A stretch of 64,000 bases of DNA, taken from contig CAVTQA010000001.1 of NCBI GenBank assembly GCA_963736715.1, positions 118,648-182,647 on the forward strand. The letters run 5' to 3'. Positions 26,220 through 34,547 of the stretch are shown in pieces (position 1 is the stretch's first letter; every line of letters begins with the position of its first letter). The position numbers and the translations under genes were made by a program. The notes under the pieces were generated by a model. That model ran no database searches. It saw only the letters and a program-made list of their open reading frames with translations, and had not been told where the DNA came from. The stretch is from AP-15 sp963736715. Its GTDB lineage: Bacteria > Pseudomonadota > Alphaproteobacteria > ATCC43930 > CGMCC-115725.

Positions 26220-27073
26220 TCCGGCCAGCGGCGGTGCAGCCAGAACCACTCTCCAGGGCGGTCGCGGATCCAACCCTCCAAGGTCTGATTGACCCGCGCC
26301 ATCAAGGCGGCGACATCGGCGTGATGGTCGCCGCTGCGCGCCAGCGGTAGCGGCGGGAAAACGGTAAGCCGGAACTGCGCTCCGCCGAGCCGCTCCACGC
26401 GCGCAGGAAGCACGTCGCAGTCGAAGCGCAGCGCCAAGGCGGCGAGCGCCGTGGCGGTCATTGCCGGGCGTCCGAAGAACGGCACCGAGATGCCGTCATT
26501 CATCTTCTGGTCGGCGAGCATCGTCAGATGCGCGCCGCGCCGCAGCACTGCAATAGCGCGCCGGGCGGCTACGGTGCCTTTGGGGATCAGTTCGCCGCCA
26601 ATGCCGCGAAACCGCGTGATCATTCGGTCGACCAGCGGATTGTTGGCGGCGCGGTAGATCTGCGCAACCTCAGCCCCGTATTGGACCGCGGCGAGCATGC
26701 CGATTTCCCAATTGGCGATATGCCCGGAGAAAATGATCATGCGGCGCCCCGCGGCGACCGCCCGATCCATGTGCTCAAAGCCGTGCGTCTCGACGCGCCC
26801 GCCGGGCTCGAAGACGCGGATTCGGCGCAGATGCGGATATTCGGCCGCGACCCGGCCGAGATTGTCCCACATGCCGGCAATGATGTGTGCGATCTCGGCT
26901 GGCGAAAGCCCGGGCAAGGTCCGGCCGATGTTGAGCCGGGCTCGTTTGGAGATGCCGAGCCGGGGGCCGATCACGCGCGCCAATGCGCCGCCGATCGCCG
27001 ACGCCCTTTCGATCGGCAACAATCCGAACGCGCCAAAGCACAGCGCCGCTCCCCAGCCCTCCAGTCGGTGCAT
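26216..27073 (-). CDS. lpxL: Lipid A acyltransferase (LpxL/HtrB family)
   Basis: Late acyltransferase of lipid A assembly, about 285 residues from the ATG at 27073 (a longer start at 27169 would run through a hairpin). The N-terminal hydrophobic helix (GAALCFGAFGLLPIERA) anchors it in the inner membrane. The catalytic HX4(D/E) type motif is in IIFSGHIANWEIGML. Later family features are LIPKGTVAARRAIAVLRRG and ADQKMNDGISVPFFGR, with the C-terminal GEWFWLHRRWPD. It is the last gene of the minus-strand lipid A block, separated from lpxK by a hairpin. Which acyl chain it transfers is unknown. Confidence 0.88.
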   Translation of the reverse strand: MHRLEGWGAALCFGAFGLLPIERASAIGGALARVIGPRLGISKRARLNIGRTLPGLSPAEIAHIIAGMWDNLGRVAAEYPHLRRIRVFEPGGRVETHGFEHMDRAVAAGRRMIIFSGHIANWEIGMLAAVQYGAEVAQIYRAANNPLVDRMITRFRGIGGELIPKGTVAARRAIAVLRRGAHLTMLADQKMNDGISVPFFGRPAMTATALAALALRFDCDVLPARVERLGGAQFRLTVFPPLPLARSGDHHADVAALMARVNQTLEGWIRDRPGEWFWLHRRWPD

Positions 27074-27107
27074 GAAACTGATAGGCTGCCGAGGACGCGA
27101 AGTGGTC

Positions 27108-27147
27108 CCCTCACCCACTAAGCCCTCATGGGCTTGGTGGGTGAGGG
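27108..27147 (-). terminator. Strong hairpin between lpxK and lpxL
   Basis: Eighteen bases from 27108 to 27125 (CCCTCACCCAC...AAGCCC) pair with 27130-27147 across the loop TCAT, with one G-U pair. No T-run follows. It may weaken transcription into lpxL, or stabilise the 3' end of the lpxK message. It also argues that lpxL starts at 27073 rather than upstream. Confidence 0.55.
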
Positions 27148-27175
27148 TGGCTTCCCGATCAGTCGGCACAGGTTG

Positions 27176-28158
27176 TCACGCACCGACGACGCCGCTGAGC
27201 ACCTCTGCGAGCGCCGCGGAATCGCACCAGCGGATTTCGACCTCGAGAACCTCGATCGCGGCCCTCTTTGCAGCCGGCACTCGGACGATGTCTTTTGCGG
27301 TCGTGATGAGGCGGGCTTGCGCCCGCTCGGCGGCGCGGAACAGCCGGTCGATTTCGCCGGCGCGAAACGGATGATGATCGGGAAACGCCCAAGTATCGAC
27401 AAGCTCGGCGCCGAGTACCCGCAAGGTCGTAAAGAATTTGCCCGGGCGGCCGATCCCGGCAAAGGCCAGTAGGCGTGCGCCGGCGAGCCGCTCCCCGGCG
27501 ACCGGCCGCAGAGCCGCGTGCAAGACCGGGCAGAGCCGCCCATCCCGATCAATTCGGGGCAAGCGGCTGCGCTTCCGGTGCCGAGCAGCACAACGGCGTC
27601 GGCCCGGGCAAGCCCGCGGGCGGGGCTCTCGCGCAATGGGCCTGCCGGGATCACCCGTCCGTTGCCGAAGCCATACGCAGCGTCGACGACGAGGAACGAT
27701 AAGGTCTTGGCGATCCCGGGATTCTGAAATCCGTCGTCGAGCACGACCATTTGCGCTCCCGCGGCCACCGCGGCGCGGACGCCGTCGGCTCGGTCGCGCG
27801 CCACCCAGCACGGCGCCGGCATGGCCAGCAGCAGCGCCTCGTCTCCCACCGCTCGGGCGTCGTGGCGAGCTGGGTCGACCCGCACCGGTCCGCCGAGGCG
27901 GCCGCCGTACCCGCGCGTCACGATGTGCACCGCAATGCCGCACGAGACCAGATGCGTGGCCAGCGCCAGCGCGACCGGGGTCTTGCCGGCCCCGCCCGCG
28001 ACCAGATTGCCGACGCACACCACTGGAACCGGCGGGCAGTAGGGGCGGGCGAAAGAGTGCCGCAACCGGCCTGCCGCCTCCCAGCCCGCGCCGAGCGGCA
28101 GCAGCAGCTCTGACAGCAGTCCCGGAGGCCGCGCCCAGAAGGCCGGGGCGGTGCGCAT
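27176..28158 (-). pseudogene. lpxK: Tetraacyldisaccharide 4'-kinase, frameshifted
   Basis: LpxK phosphorylates the lipid A disaccharide at the 4' position at the inner membrane. The first frame gives MRTAPAFWARPPGLLSELLL, the Walker A GNLVAGGAGKTPVALALATH and MVVLDDGFQNPGIAKTLSFL. At about 27537-27546 the reading must move by one base; the next frame gives LLAFAGIGRPGKFFTTLRVL, WAFPDHHPFRAGEIDRLF and ends LSGVVGA. All family elements exist, so the gene is complete apart from one missing base. LpxK is normally essential, so an assembly error is likely. Its ATG overlaps the waaA stop (TGATG). Confidence 0.87.
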
Positions 28159-29471
28159 CAGGCTCGCACCCGGCGGAGCGGCGGCGCGAGGTCGCTTGCC
28201 GGCGCGACCCGGTCGAGCCAGGGCGCGAGCCGCTCCAAGGCCGCATCGAGAATACCCAGACCGGCCACCGCAACGCGGGCAGCGGCGGCAGCCCGCTCGG
28301 CTCGCAGCCGCTGATCGGCGAGCAGCGCCGATACCGATTGCGCGAGCGCCGCAGCGCCGCTCACGGTTTCGGCGGCGCCCGCCGTTGCGAGCGCAGCCGC
28401 CATTGCGGCGCAATTGCTCATATCCGGGCCATGCAGCACGGCGCAGCCGAGTCGGGCCGCCTCAAACGGGTTGTGCCCGCCCTTGGCGACCAGCGAACCG
28501 CCGACGAAGGCGATCCCGGCGAGGCGGTAGAACAGCCCGAGCTCGCCCATTGTGTCTGCGAGATAGACTTGCGTGTCGCGAGTGACCGGATCGCCGCGAC
28601 TGCGTCGGGCGACACGCAGCCCTTGCTCCGCCAGCATGGCGCCGATTGCGTCGCCGCGCGCCGGGTGGCGGGGAGCGATGATCGTCAGCAGGCCGGGATG
28701 TCGCGCGGCAAGGTCGCGATGTACTCGCGCGGCGACCTTCTCCTCGCCGGCGTGCGTGCTGGCAGCCAGCCACATTGGACGCGGACCGATCGCGTCACGC
28801 AGGCGCAACAGTTCGCAGCGATCGAACGGCAATGCGGGAGCGGCGGCTTTGAGATCGCCGACGGCGGTCACTTGCCGGGCGCCCAGCAAGCGAAATCGCT
28901 CGGCTTGCTGTTGGTCCTGGGCGAGGCACAGGTCGAATGCGCTCAGTATCGGCCCGATCAGACCTGGCCAGTGCCGCCAGCGGCTGTACGAACGCGCCGA
29001 GAGCCGTGCGTTGACCAGCACCATCGGAATGCGCCGGGCATGCGCCGCGAAGACCAGATTGGGCCACAACTCGGATTCGACCCAGAGTGCCAGGTCGGGA
29101 CGCCAATGATCGAGAAAGCATGCCGTCCAACTCGGCAGGTCGGCGGGAACGAATTGATGGCGCGCGCGCGCCGGCAGCCGGATCTCCAGCAAGCGCGCCG
29201 AGGTGACCGTGCCGGTCGTGACCAGGATTTCGAGGTCGGGCCGCGTCTCCAGCAGATATTCGATAAGGCCCAGGACCGCGGTCGCTTCACCCACGCTGGC
29301 GGCATGAACCCAGATCAGCGGACCATCCGGCCGGGTCCCACTGGGAATGCCTCGGCGCTCGCGAAAGCGGATCGGGTGTTCTTTGCCGCGCTTGCGCCGT
29401 TGCGCCAAATACAGCATTGCCAGCGGCGCCAGCGGCCGGGTCATGGCCTTATAAAGCAGTGGCAGCATCAA
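28158..29471 (-). CDS. waaA: 3-deoxy-D-manno-octulosonic acid transferase
   Basis: WaaA (KdtA, GT30) adds Kdo to lipid IVA. 437 residues with GT-B organisation: an N-terminal anchor (LLYKAMTRPLAPLAMLYLAQ), IWVHAASVGEATAVLGLIEY, the acceptor-side LALWVESELWPNLVFAAH, and in the C-terminal half IIAPRHPARGDAI and FVGGSLVAKGGHNPFEAARL, the CMP-Kdo binding site. The gene is coupled at both ends: its ATG (29471) overlaps the DUF374 stop and its stop overlaps lpxK. It is intact, unlike its neighbours on each side. Confidence 0.94.
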   Translation of the reverse strand: MMLPLLYKAMTRPLAPLAMLYLAQRRKRGKEHPIRFRERRGIPSGTRPDGPLIWVHAASVGEATAVLGLIEYLLETRPDLEILVTTGTVTSARLLEIRLPARARHQFVPADLPSWTACFLDHWRPDLALWVESELWPNLVFAAHARRIPMVLVNARLSARSYSRWRHWPGLIGPILSAFDLCLAQDQQQAERFRLLGARQVTAVGDLKAAAPALPFDRCELLRLRDAIGPRPMWLAASTHAGEEKVAARVHRDLAARHPGLLTIIAPRHPARGDAIGAMLAEQGLRVARRSRGDPVTRDTQVYLADTMGELGLFYRLAGIAFVGGSLVAKGGHNPFEAARLGCAVLHGPDMSNCAAMAAALATAGAAETVSGAAALAQSVSALLADQRLRAERAAAAARVAVAGLGILDAALERLAPWLDRVAPASDLAPPLRRVRA

Positions 29472-30221
29472 CCGTCCGCAATTCGGCGCGCCGGCCCGAC
29501 GCCGTCAGTGGCAGCCGGCACCGGTACTCCGTGCCCGACACGCCGCTCGGCCTCACAGACCATCTCCACCATTCTGGTCTCGACGAGACATCGGGCGCAT
29601 TCGAGCCCGGCTTCGTCGAGTTCCTCGGCAAATGTGATCGGTTCACCCCAAAGGTAGACGCCGCGGCCGAACGGCCAAGGGAGATGAAAGCGGTCCCAGG
29701 TCGCCAGCAATCGCCGACGACTGGTTGCGTAGGTGATCGGCAGGATCGGAACCCGGGCGAGCCTGGCGATATTGACGATTCCGGTGCTCGCGGTCATTGC
29801 CGGGCCGCGTGGGCCGTCCGGCGTGATTCCGACGCAATCTCCCGCCTTGAGCCGCTTCAGCATTGTCCGCAGCGCGGCGGAGCCGCCGCGGCTGGTCGAG
29901 CCGGCTATCGAAATCTACACCGAAATAAGTCACGGCATCGGCGATGATCTGGCCGTCGGGGTGAGCCGATATGAGCATGTGCATCGGCGCCAGTCGCTGC
30001 CATGCCATTGGGATCATCAGCAACCGCCCATGCCAGAAAGCAAGGATGAAAGGTTTTCCTTCGGCGCGCAGGCGGTGCGGCCATTCGGACCCACCGGTGC
30101 TCCAGCTGGTGGTCAAATAAACGAAGCAGATATACCAATGAATGAACCAGCATGCCACCCGGCGCAGCCGAGCATTGCGCAGAAGACGCCGCAGCGTGAC
30201 TGGTCTAGTCAATTTCAGCAC
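29468..30221 (-). pseudogene. DUF374 lysophospholipid acyltransferase family protein, frameshifted
   Basis: Membrane acyltransferase of the PlsC-like superfamily, usually found between msbA and waaA in alphaproteobacteria. The first frame has a hydrophobic start (ACWFIHWYICFVYLTTSWST), ILAFWHGRLLMIPMAWQRL and ISAHPDGQIIADAVTYFGVD. One extra base near 29906-29912 ends it; the next frame continues AGSTSRGGSAALRTMLKRLK, GITPDGPRGPAMTASTGIVN and ILPITYATSRRRLLATWDRF. The two halves abut exactly at the expected place. Its role in lipid A or phospholipid assembly is inferred from this conserved position. Confidence 0.8.
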
Positions 30222-30227
30222 ACGCTT

Positions 30228-32013
30228 CTACACGGCGGCGGCGTGTCGCTCGGCAAACTGCATCTCATAAAGGCGGGCATAAAGGCCGCCCCGGGCCAGC
30301 AGCTCGGGATGCCGACCGGTCTCGACGATCCGCCCGCGATCGACGACGCAAATGAGGTCCGCCCCCTGGATCGTCGACAGCCGATGCGCAATGACGAGCG
30401 TCGTGCGCCCGCGAATCAATGTGTTCAGCGCTCGTTGCACTTGCCGCTCCAATTCGCTGTCGAGGGCCGAAGTCGCTTCGTCGAGCAGAAGGATCGGCGC
30501 GTTCTTCAGCATCGCGCGGGCAATCGCAATTCGCTGACGCTGGCCGCCCGAGAGCCGGACGCCGTGCTCGCCGACCATGGTATCGTAGCCCTGCGGCAGC
30601 TCGCGGATGAAGGCATCGGCGGCAGCCTGCCCGCGCCGCTTCCTCGATTTCGTCAAGGGATGCGCCGAAGCGGCCATAGGCGATGTTGGCGCGCACGGTG
30701 TCGTCGAACAGGCTGACCTCCTGGGCGACCAGCGCGATGGCGCTGCGCAGTGAGGCGATCGTCACCGCGCGCACGTCCTGCCCATCGATCGCAATACATC
30801 CCGAATCGATGTCGAAGAAGCGCGGGATCAGGTTGAGCATCGTCGATTTCCCCGCTCCCGACGGGCCGACCAGCGCCACGGTGTGGCCAGCGGGAATCGT
30901 CAGGGACAGACCGTCGATCGCCGCCATCCCGGGAACATAGCCAAAGCGGACGTTGTCGAAGCGGATTTCGCCGCCGGCAATGTGCAATGGCTTGGCACCG
31001 GGCATGTCGCGGATCGTCGGCTCGACGTCGAGCACTTCGAAGATCCGCTGCGCGGCGGCAAGGCCCTCCTGCAGCGACGCATTCAGATTGGCGAGGCTCT
31101 TTAGCGGCTGGTAGGCGAGCAGCAGCGCGGTGATGAAAGAGAACAAAGCGCCCGGCGTGCGGGCGCCGCTGATGACCTGATGACCGCCGTAGAGAATGAC
31201 GACGGCGATCGCCGTCCCGCCGAGCGCTTCCATCATCGGCGAGGCGCGCGAGCGCGTGCGCGTGCCGCGGTCGATCAGCACGAAGAGGCGCTCGATCAGC
31301 CCGGCGGCGCGGCGCTCCTCATACGGTTCCATGCCGTAGGCCTTGACGTGCCGGGCACCCTGGAAGGTTTGGCTCAACAGGGTCGTGAACTGGCCGATCT
31401 CGGCCTGGGCATTGGCGGTCACCCGGCGAATGCGCCGGCCGATCGCGACGATCGGGCGGATCGCCAGCGGAAAGACGAAGAACGACACGAGGGCGAGAAG
31501 CCAATCCTGATAGAACATCACGCCGACCAGGAAAACGACCGTCAGCACGTCCTTGCCGATACCGGCGAGGACATTTGCCGCGGCATTGCGCAACAGCGCC
31601 GCGTCGCTGGTGAAACGCGAAATCAGCGTGCCGCTCGGATGCGCGTGAAAATAGGCGAGATCGGCCCGCATCAGCCGGGCAAAGAGCGCGATCTGCACAT
31701 CGGCGATGACACGCTGGCCGACCCGGGTCATCAGCACGGCCTCGCCGTAATCGGCCAGCCCCTTGACGAGGGCGAAGGCGAGCGCGCCGCCGGCGATCAG
31801 CAGCAGCAGAGAACCCTCGCGCGCGACAAAGATGCGGTCGAGCACCGGCTCCATCAGCCAGGCGCGTCCCGCGGTGCTGCCGGCCGCGAGCCCCATCAAC
31901 AAAAACGCGAACAGGATGCGGGCTACATGCGGGCGCATGAAGTCGCGCGCCAAACGCCAAACGAGGGCCGCCGAGCGTCCCCCCACTCCCACGATCGCCG
32001 GGTCTATTCGCAT
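30228..32013 (-). pseudogene. msbA: Lipid A export ABC transporter (MsbA-like), frameshifted
   Basis: Half-transporter of about 590 residues that flips lipid A-core across the inner membrane. The first frame has the six-helix membrane domain, GPSGAGKSTMLNLIPRFF (Walker A) and LRSAIALVAQEVSLFDDTVR. Near 30629-30635 (in CGCGGGCAGG) one base is out, and the next frame continues AAADAFIRELPQGYDTMVGE, the signature RLSGGQRQRIAIARAMLK and Walker B ILLLDEATSALDSELE. All ATPase motifs survive across the two frames. It is the promoter-proximal gene of the lipid A block. Confidence 0.87.
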
Positions 32014-32428
32014 GGGTCCCCGGCACTGTTAGAGCCGGGCACCGCTGTTGGCAAGCGCGGCGCGTGGGCTTCGGCCACCTAAGAGGACAGTTGGCGCACG
32101 CAGCCTTCGTGCGGGTGGCAGGATATTTCTATATTGATAATCATTTGTGATCATGGTATTATTGTGTTAATGCGTCTCGGCATCACAGACCTGCTCGGAG
32201 CCAAATCCTCTCGTTCTTAGGATTGTGTCAAAAGAAAACAGCCAGCGGAACAGCCAGTAGTCGCTGTTATCTCGGTCGCCGAACGGACCGACGTCCAGGA
32301 TTTCCGCGGATAATTGGACATCGGTGGCTGATATTTCGATGGAAAAACAGCAATAACAGCCAGCTAGGGAGAATCTAGGGCCTTTTGGTTCGTTATGCTA
32401 TGACTTACATGCTACTAGAGGGCTTGCC
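32014..32428. other. 415-bp intergenic region with a dispersed repeat and possible Zur site
   Basis: Divergent space between msbA and the Fur-family gene. It has an AT-rich part near 32105-32175 (TTGATAATCATTTGTGATCA) that could hold promoters for both genes, then the AACAGCCAG repeat copy (32230-32370). GTTATGCTATGAC at 32392-32404, 25 bases before the regulator, is a weak imperfect palindrome of the kind bound by Fur-family proteins. No gene is seen. Confidence 0.45.
32230..32370. repeat. Dispersed AACAGCCAG-type repeat, copy 2
   Basis: GAAAACAGCCAGCGGAACAG starts near 32234, giving two direct AACAGCCAG words, and a third AACAGCCAG occurs near 32355 after AACAGCAAT. TTTCCGCGGATAATTGG in the middle matches TTTTCCGCGGCTAA at about 1488 in copy 1, so the similarity extends beyond the short word. 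This shared backbone shows that both are copies of one element. Confidence 0.6.
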
Positions 32429-32881
32429 GTGACGCCTCGGCAAATCGAAGGCGCGCTGTCGCGTGCGCAACTGATCTGCAAGATGCGCGGAGCGCGGTTG
32501 ACGCCGGTCCGCCGACGCGTTCTCGAGCTGATCCTATCGTCGGATCAGCCGACGGGAGCCTATGCGCTGCTCGCCGAGCTGCGGCGCGGCCGCGGCAAGC
32601 TGGGGCCGCCGACCGTCTACCGGGCGCTCGAATTCCTGCTCGCGAACAAGCTGATCCACAAGGTCGAGACGTCGAGCGCATTCATCGCCTGCGGCGATAT
32701 CGAGCATCCCCACGAAAGCCAGTTCATGATCTGCGACGATTGCGGCGCTACCGAAGAGCTCCGCGACGACGAGATCGTGCAGAGTCTGCGCCGGCTCGGG
32801 GAAGGCAGAGGTTTTGCCGTCGAGCGGCAGGTAATCGAGGCGCGCGGACTCTGTCCGGTCTGCCGCTCGGCCCAGCGGTGA
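32429..32881 (+). CDS. zur: Fur-family transcriptional regulator, probably Zur
   Basis: 150 residues. The winged helix is in RLTPVRRRVLELILSSDQPT and GPPTVYRALEFLLANKLIHK. The dimerisation domain has a CDDC and a CPVC pair, which form the structural zinc site, and histidines in DIEHPHESQF for the regulatory metal. Two CxxC pairs and the short N-terminus favour Zur over Fur or Mur. Start is GTG at 32429. No zinc transporter genes are adjacent, so the assignment rests on sequence only. Confidence 0.8.
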   Translation: MTPRQIEGALSRAQLICKMRGARLTPVRRRVLELILSSDQPTGAYALLAELRRGRGKLGPPTVYRALEFLLANKLIHKVETSSAFIACGDIEHPHESQFMICDDCGATEELRDDEIVQSLRRLGEGRGFAVERQVIEARGLCPVCRSAQR

Positions 32882-32980
32882 GTCCGCCCGGGCGCGTGCA
32901 CTCCCCGGCCACGACGGGTTACGCTTCCCTCACCCGCCTACCCCCTCCTGCGCGCCGCGAAGCCCTACCGATCCGGCAGG

Positions 32981-33553
32981 TCAGGTCGAACTGAAACTCC
33001 ACCGGGGCGACTGCCGACAACTCTGTGGAAACAAAGCTCGGCCAGACCGCTGCTTTGCACGCGTTGGGCAATGACGCGCGTCTGCCGCGGTATTCGTGCA
33101 GAGCGTGCCGGTAAATCGGTAGCCGCGGCCGAATTCCGTGCGGATGACATCGCGGTCCGTGCCGAGCGCTTTGCGCAAAGCGGAGACCTGAACCTTGAGG
33201 TTTTCTTCCGCGACCACGATGCCTGGCCACACCCGGCTGAAAAGCTCCTCTTTCGAGACGAGCAAGCCGTCGGCCTCCAACAGGACCAGAAGCAGATCGA
33301 AGGCGCGCGTGCCGAGTTCGACCGGAACACCATCGGCGAGCAGCTGCCGCTGGCGCAACAGCACGCGGAAACGGCCGAATTCGAGAGCCGGGTCGGCGCT
33401 TGCCGGGCTCGACCGGTTCGCCCCTTGCGGCAGCGGGTTTTCGCGCCAGAGGGCGGGCTCGGGATAACCATTCGTGTTCGTTGTAGCCCATTGCCTCGGG
33501 TTTTGGCGCCTTGCGAATTGCCGCGGCTTCGTGCGTAGGTTGCGTCGCTGCAT
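32981..33553 (-). CDS. Winged-helix DNA-binding protein (OmpR/CadC-type effector domain), copy 1
   Basis: 190 residues with one trans_reg_C domain, about residues 55-150: LEFGRFRVLLRQRQLLADGV, ELGTRAFDLLLVLLEADGLL, VWPGIVVAEENLKVQVSALR and the wing IRTEFGRGYRFTG. There is no receiver or membrane segment, so it is a free DNA-binding domain. The ATG at 33553 has GGAGGG five bases upstream. The C-terminal 40 residues (after TGTLCTN) are low in complexity. A paralogue at 42867-43370 shares the domain and also lies downstream of a FixJ-like regulator or its remnant, so the two form a cassette. Confidence 0.8.
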   Translation of the reverse strand: MQRRNLRTKPRQFARRQNPRQWATTNTNGYPEPALWRENPLPQGANRSSPASADPALEFGRFRVLLRQRQLLADGVPVELGTRAFDLLLVLLEADGLLVSKEELFSRVWPGIVVAEENLKVQVSALRKALGTDRDVIRTEFGRGYRFTGTLCTNTAADARHCPTRAKQRSGRALFPQSCRQSPRWSFSST

Positions 33554-33582
33554 GAGGGCCCTCCAACACAGGGTTCCAATGT

Positions 33583-33690
33583 CGTATCAAAGCTAAGGGA
33601 GGGTTTTAGACCGTGCTATTGGATCTGCGGATGAATGAATGCCGCTTGAGCAGCATTCTTATTAAACTTTGGTTTAGGGCCGTGCTGGAA
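33583..33690 (-). promoter_or_regulatory. Intergenic segment duplicated at 43407-43500
   Basis: The gap between the winged-helix and FixJ-like genes contains GCCGTGCTATTGGATCTG-like sequence, then GATGAATGAATGCCGCTTGA and CATTCTTATTAAACTTTGGT. Most of these positions recur in the same order at 43407-43500 before the second winged-helix gene. Conservation of non-coding sequence over about 90 bp suggests a functional promoter or operator, or simply a recent duplication. It is AT-richer than its flanks near 33655-33675. Confidence 0.5.
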
Positions 33691-33769
33691 GAGCCGTTCG
33701 GCCGTAGTTGGACACTGGGGTCACCGCGAGCGGCAACCGCCAGTTGGATCGGCCGTGCCGATACGCTGC

Positions 33770-34405
33770 CTAACAGGTCTGGGACTTTTCCCTGGTGAGA
33801 TTCAGCCTGTCGGCCATCCGGGCCAAATCAGGCAAAGAAGCCGCCTGCATCTTTCGCATAACCTGGCCACGATGGACTTTCACGGTAATCTCGCTGACGC
33901 CGATCTCGTAGGCGATCTGCTTATTGAGACGGCCTGCCGCCACCAAGGCCATCACCTCGCGCTCGCGGGGGGTGAGAGTTTCGAAACGCGCCCGCAGCGC
34001 GACCGTTCCTTTCTCGTTCTCCAGCCAGGCGCGGTCGCGCGCAAGACCGAGTTGGATCGCGTCGAGCAAATCCTGGTCGCGGAAGGGCTTGGTCAGGAAC
34101 TCGATCGCGCCACCCTTCATCGCCCTGACCGACATCGGGATGTCGCCGTACCCGGTGATAAAGATGATCGGGAGCTGGATGTTCGCAGCGGCGAGCTCTC
34201 GCTGGAAATCAAGACCGCTGCGTCCGGGCAGCCTGACATCGAGCACCAGGCAGGCCGGCCCATCCGGCCGGCCGGCCTTGAGGAATTCATCCACCGAAGT
34301 GAACAACTTCGCTTGCAGCCCGACGGATCGGAGCAGGCCGCCGATCAACTCCCGGATTGCGGGGTCATCGTCGATGACGATAACGGTCGGTGTCGCCTCG
34401 GCCAT
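33770..34405 (-). CDS. FixJ-family two-component response regulator
   Basis: 211 residues: an N-terminal receiver (VIVIDDDPAIRELIGGLLRS, phosphorylated Asp in CLVLDVRLPGRSG, then IFITGYGD and the Lys in LTKPFRDQDLL) and a LuxR-type HTH near residues 145-205 (LTPREREVMALVAAGRLNKQ, then IGVSEITVKVHRGQVMRKM). It is divergent from the multi-PAS histidine kinase, which probably phosphorylates it. The gap to the kinase is 142 bp. It is followed on the same strand by the winged-helix gene. Confidence 0.92.
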   Translation of the reverse strand: MAEATPTVIVIDDDPAIRELIGGLLRSVGLQAKLFTSVDEFLKAGRPDGPACLVLDVRLPGRSGLDFQRELAAANIQLPIIFITGYGDIPMSVRAMKGGAIEFLTKPFRDQDLLDAIQLGLARDRAWLENEKGTVALRARFETLTPREREVMALVAAGRLNKQIAYEIGVSEITVKVHRGQVMRKMQAASLPDLARMADRLNLTREKSQTC

Positions 34406-34547
34406 AATCAGCTCTCGCCAGAGCGATCCGCTGTCCGCGAACCGGCGCCTCAGGCGCCGGCCCCGCCGACACGCGGCTGCCCCGCGTTAAGCGTTCGCAC
34501 CTGCTATATTAGGCTGACGAGATGGTCAAAGTCGAGCCAGAGCCAAA

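Noticed and set aside
27438..29657. A 739-codon open frame on the plus strand
   Set aside because: It lies opposite lpxK, waaA and DUF374, whose motifs are unmistakable. Its translation is arginine/proline-rich with no domains, a GC-rich shadow.
31180..32082. A 300-codon plus-strand frame
   Set aside because: It is antisense to msbA and rich in charged low-complexity sequence; msbA motifs lie on the other strand.
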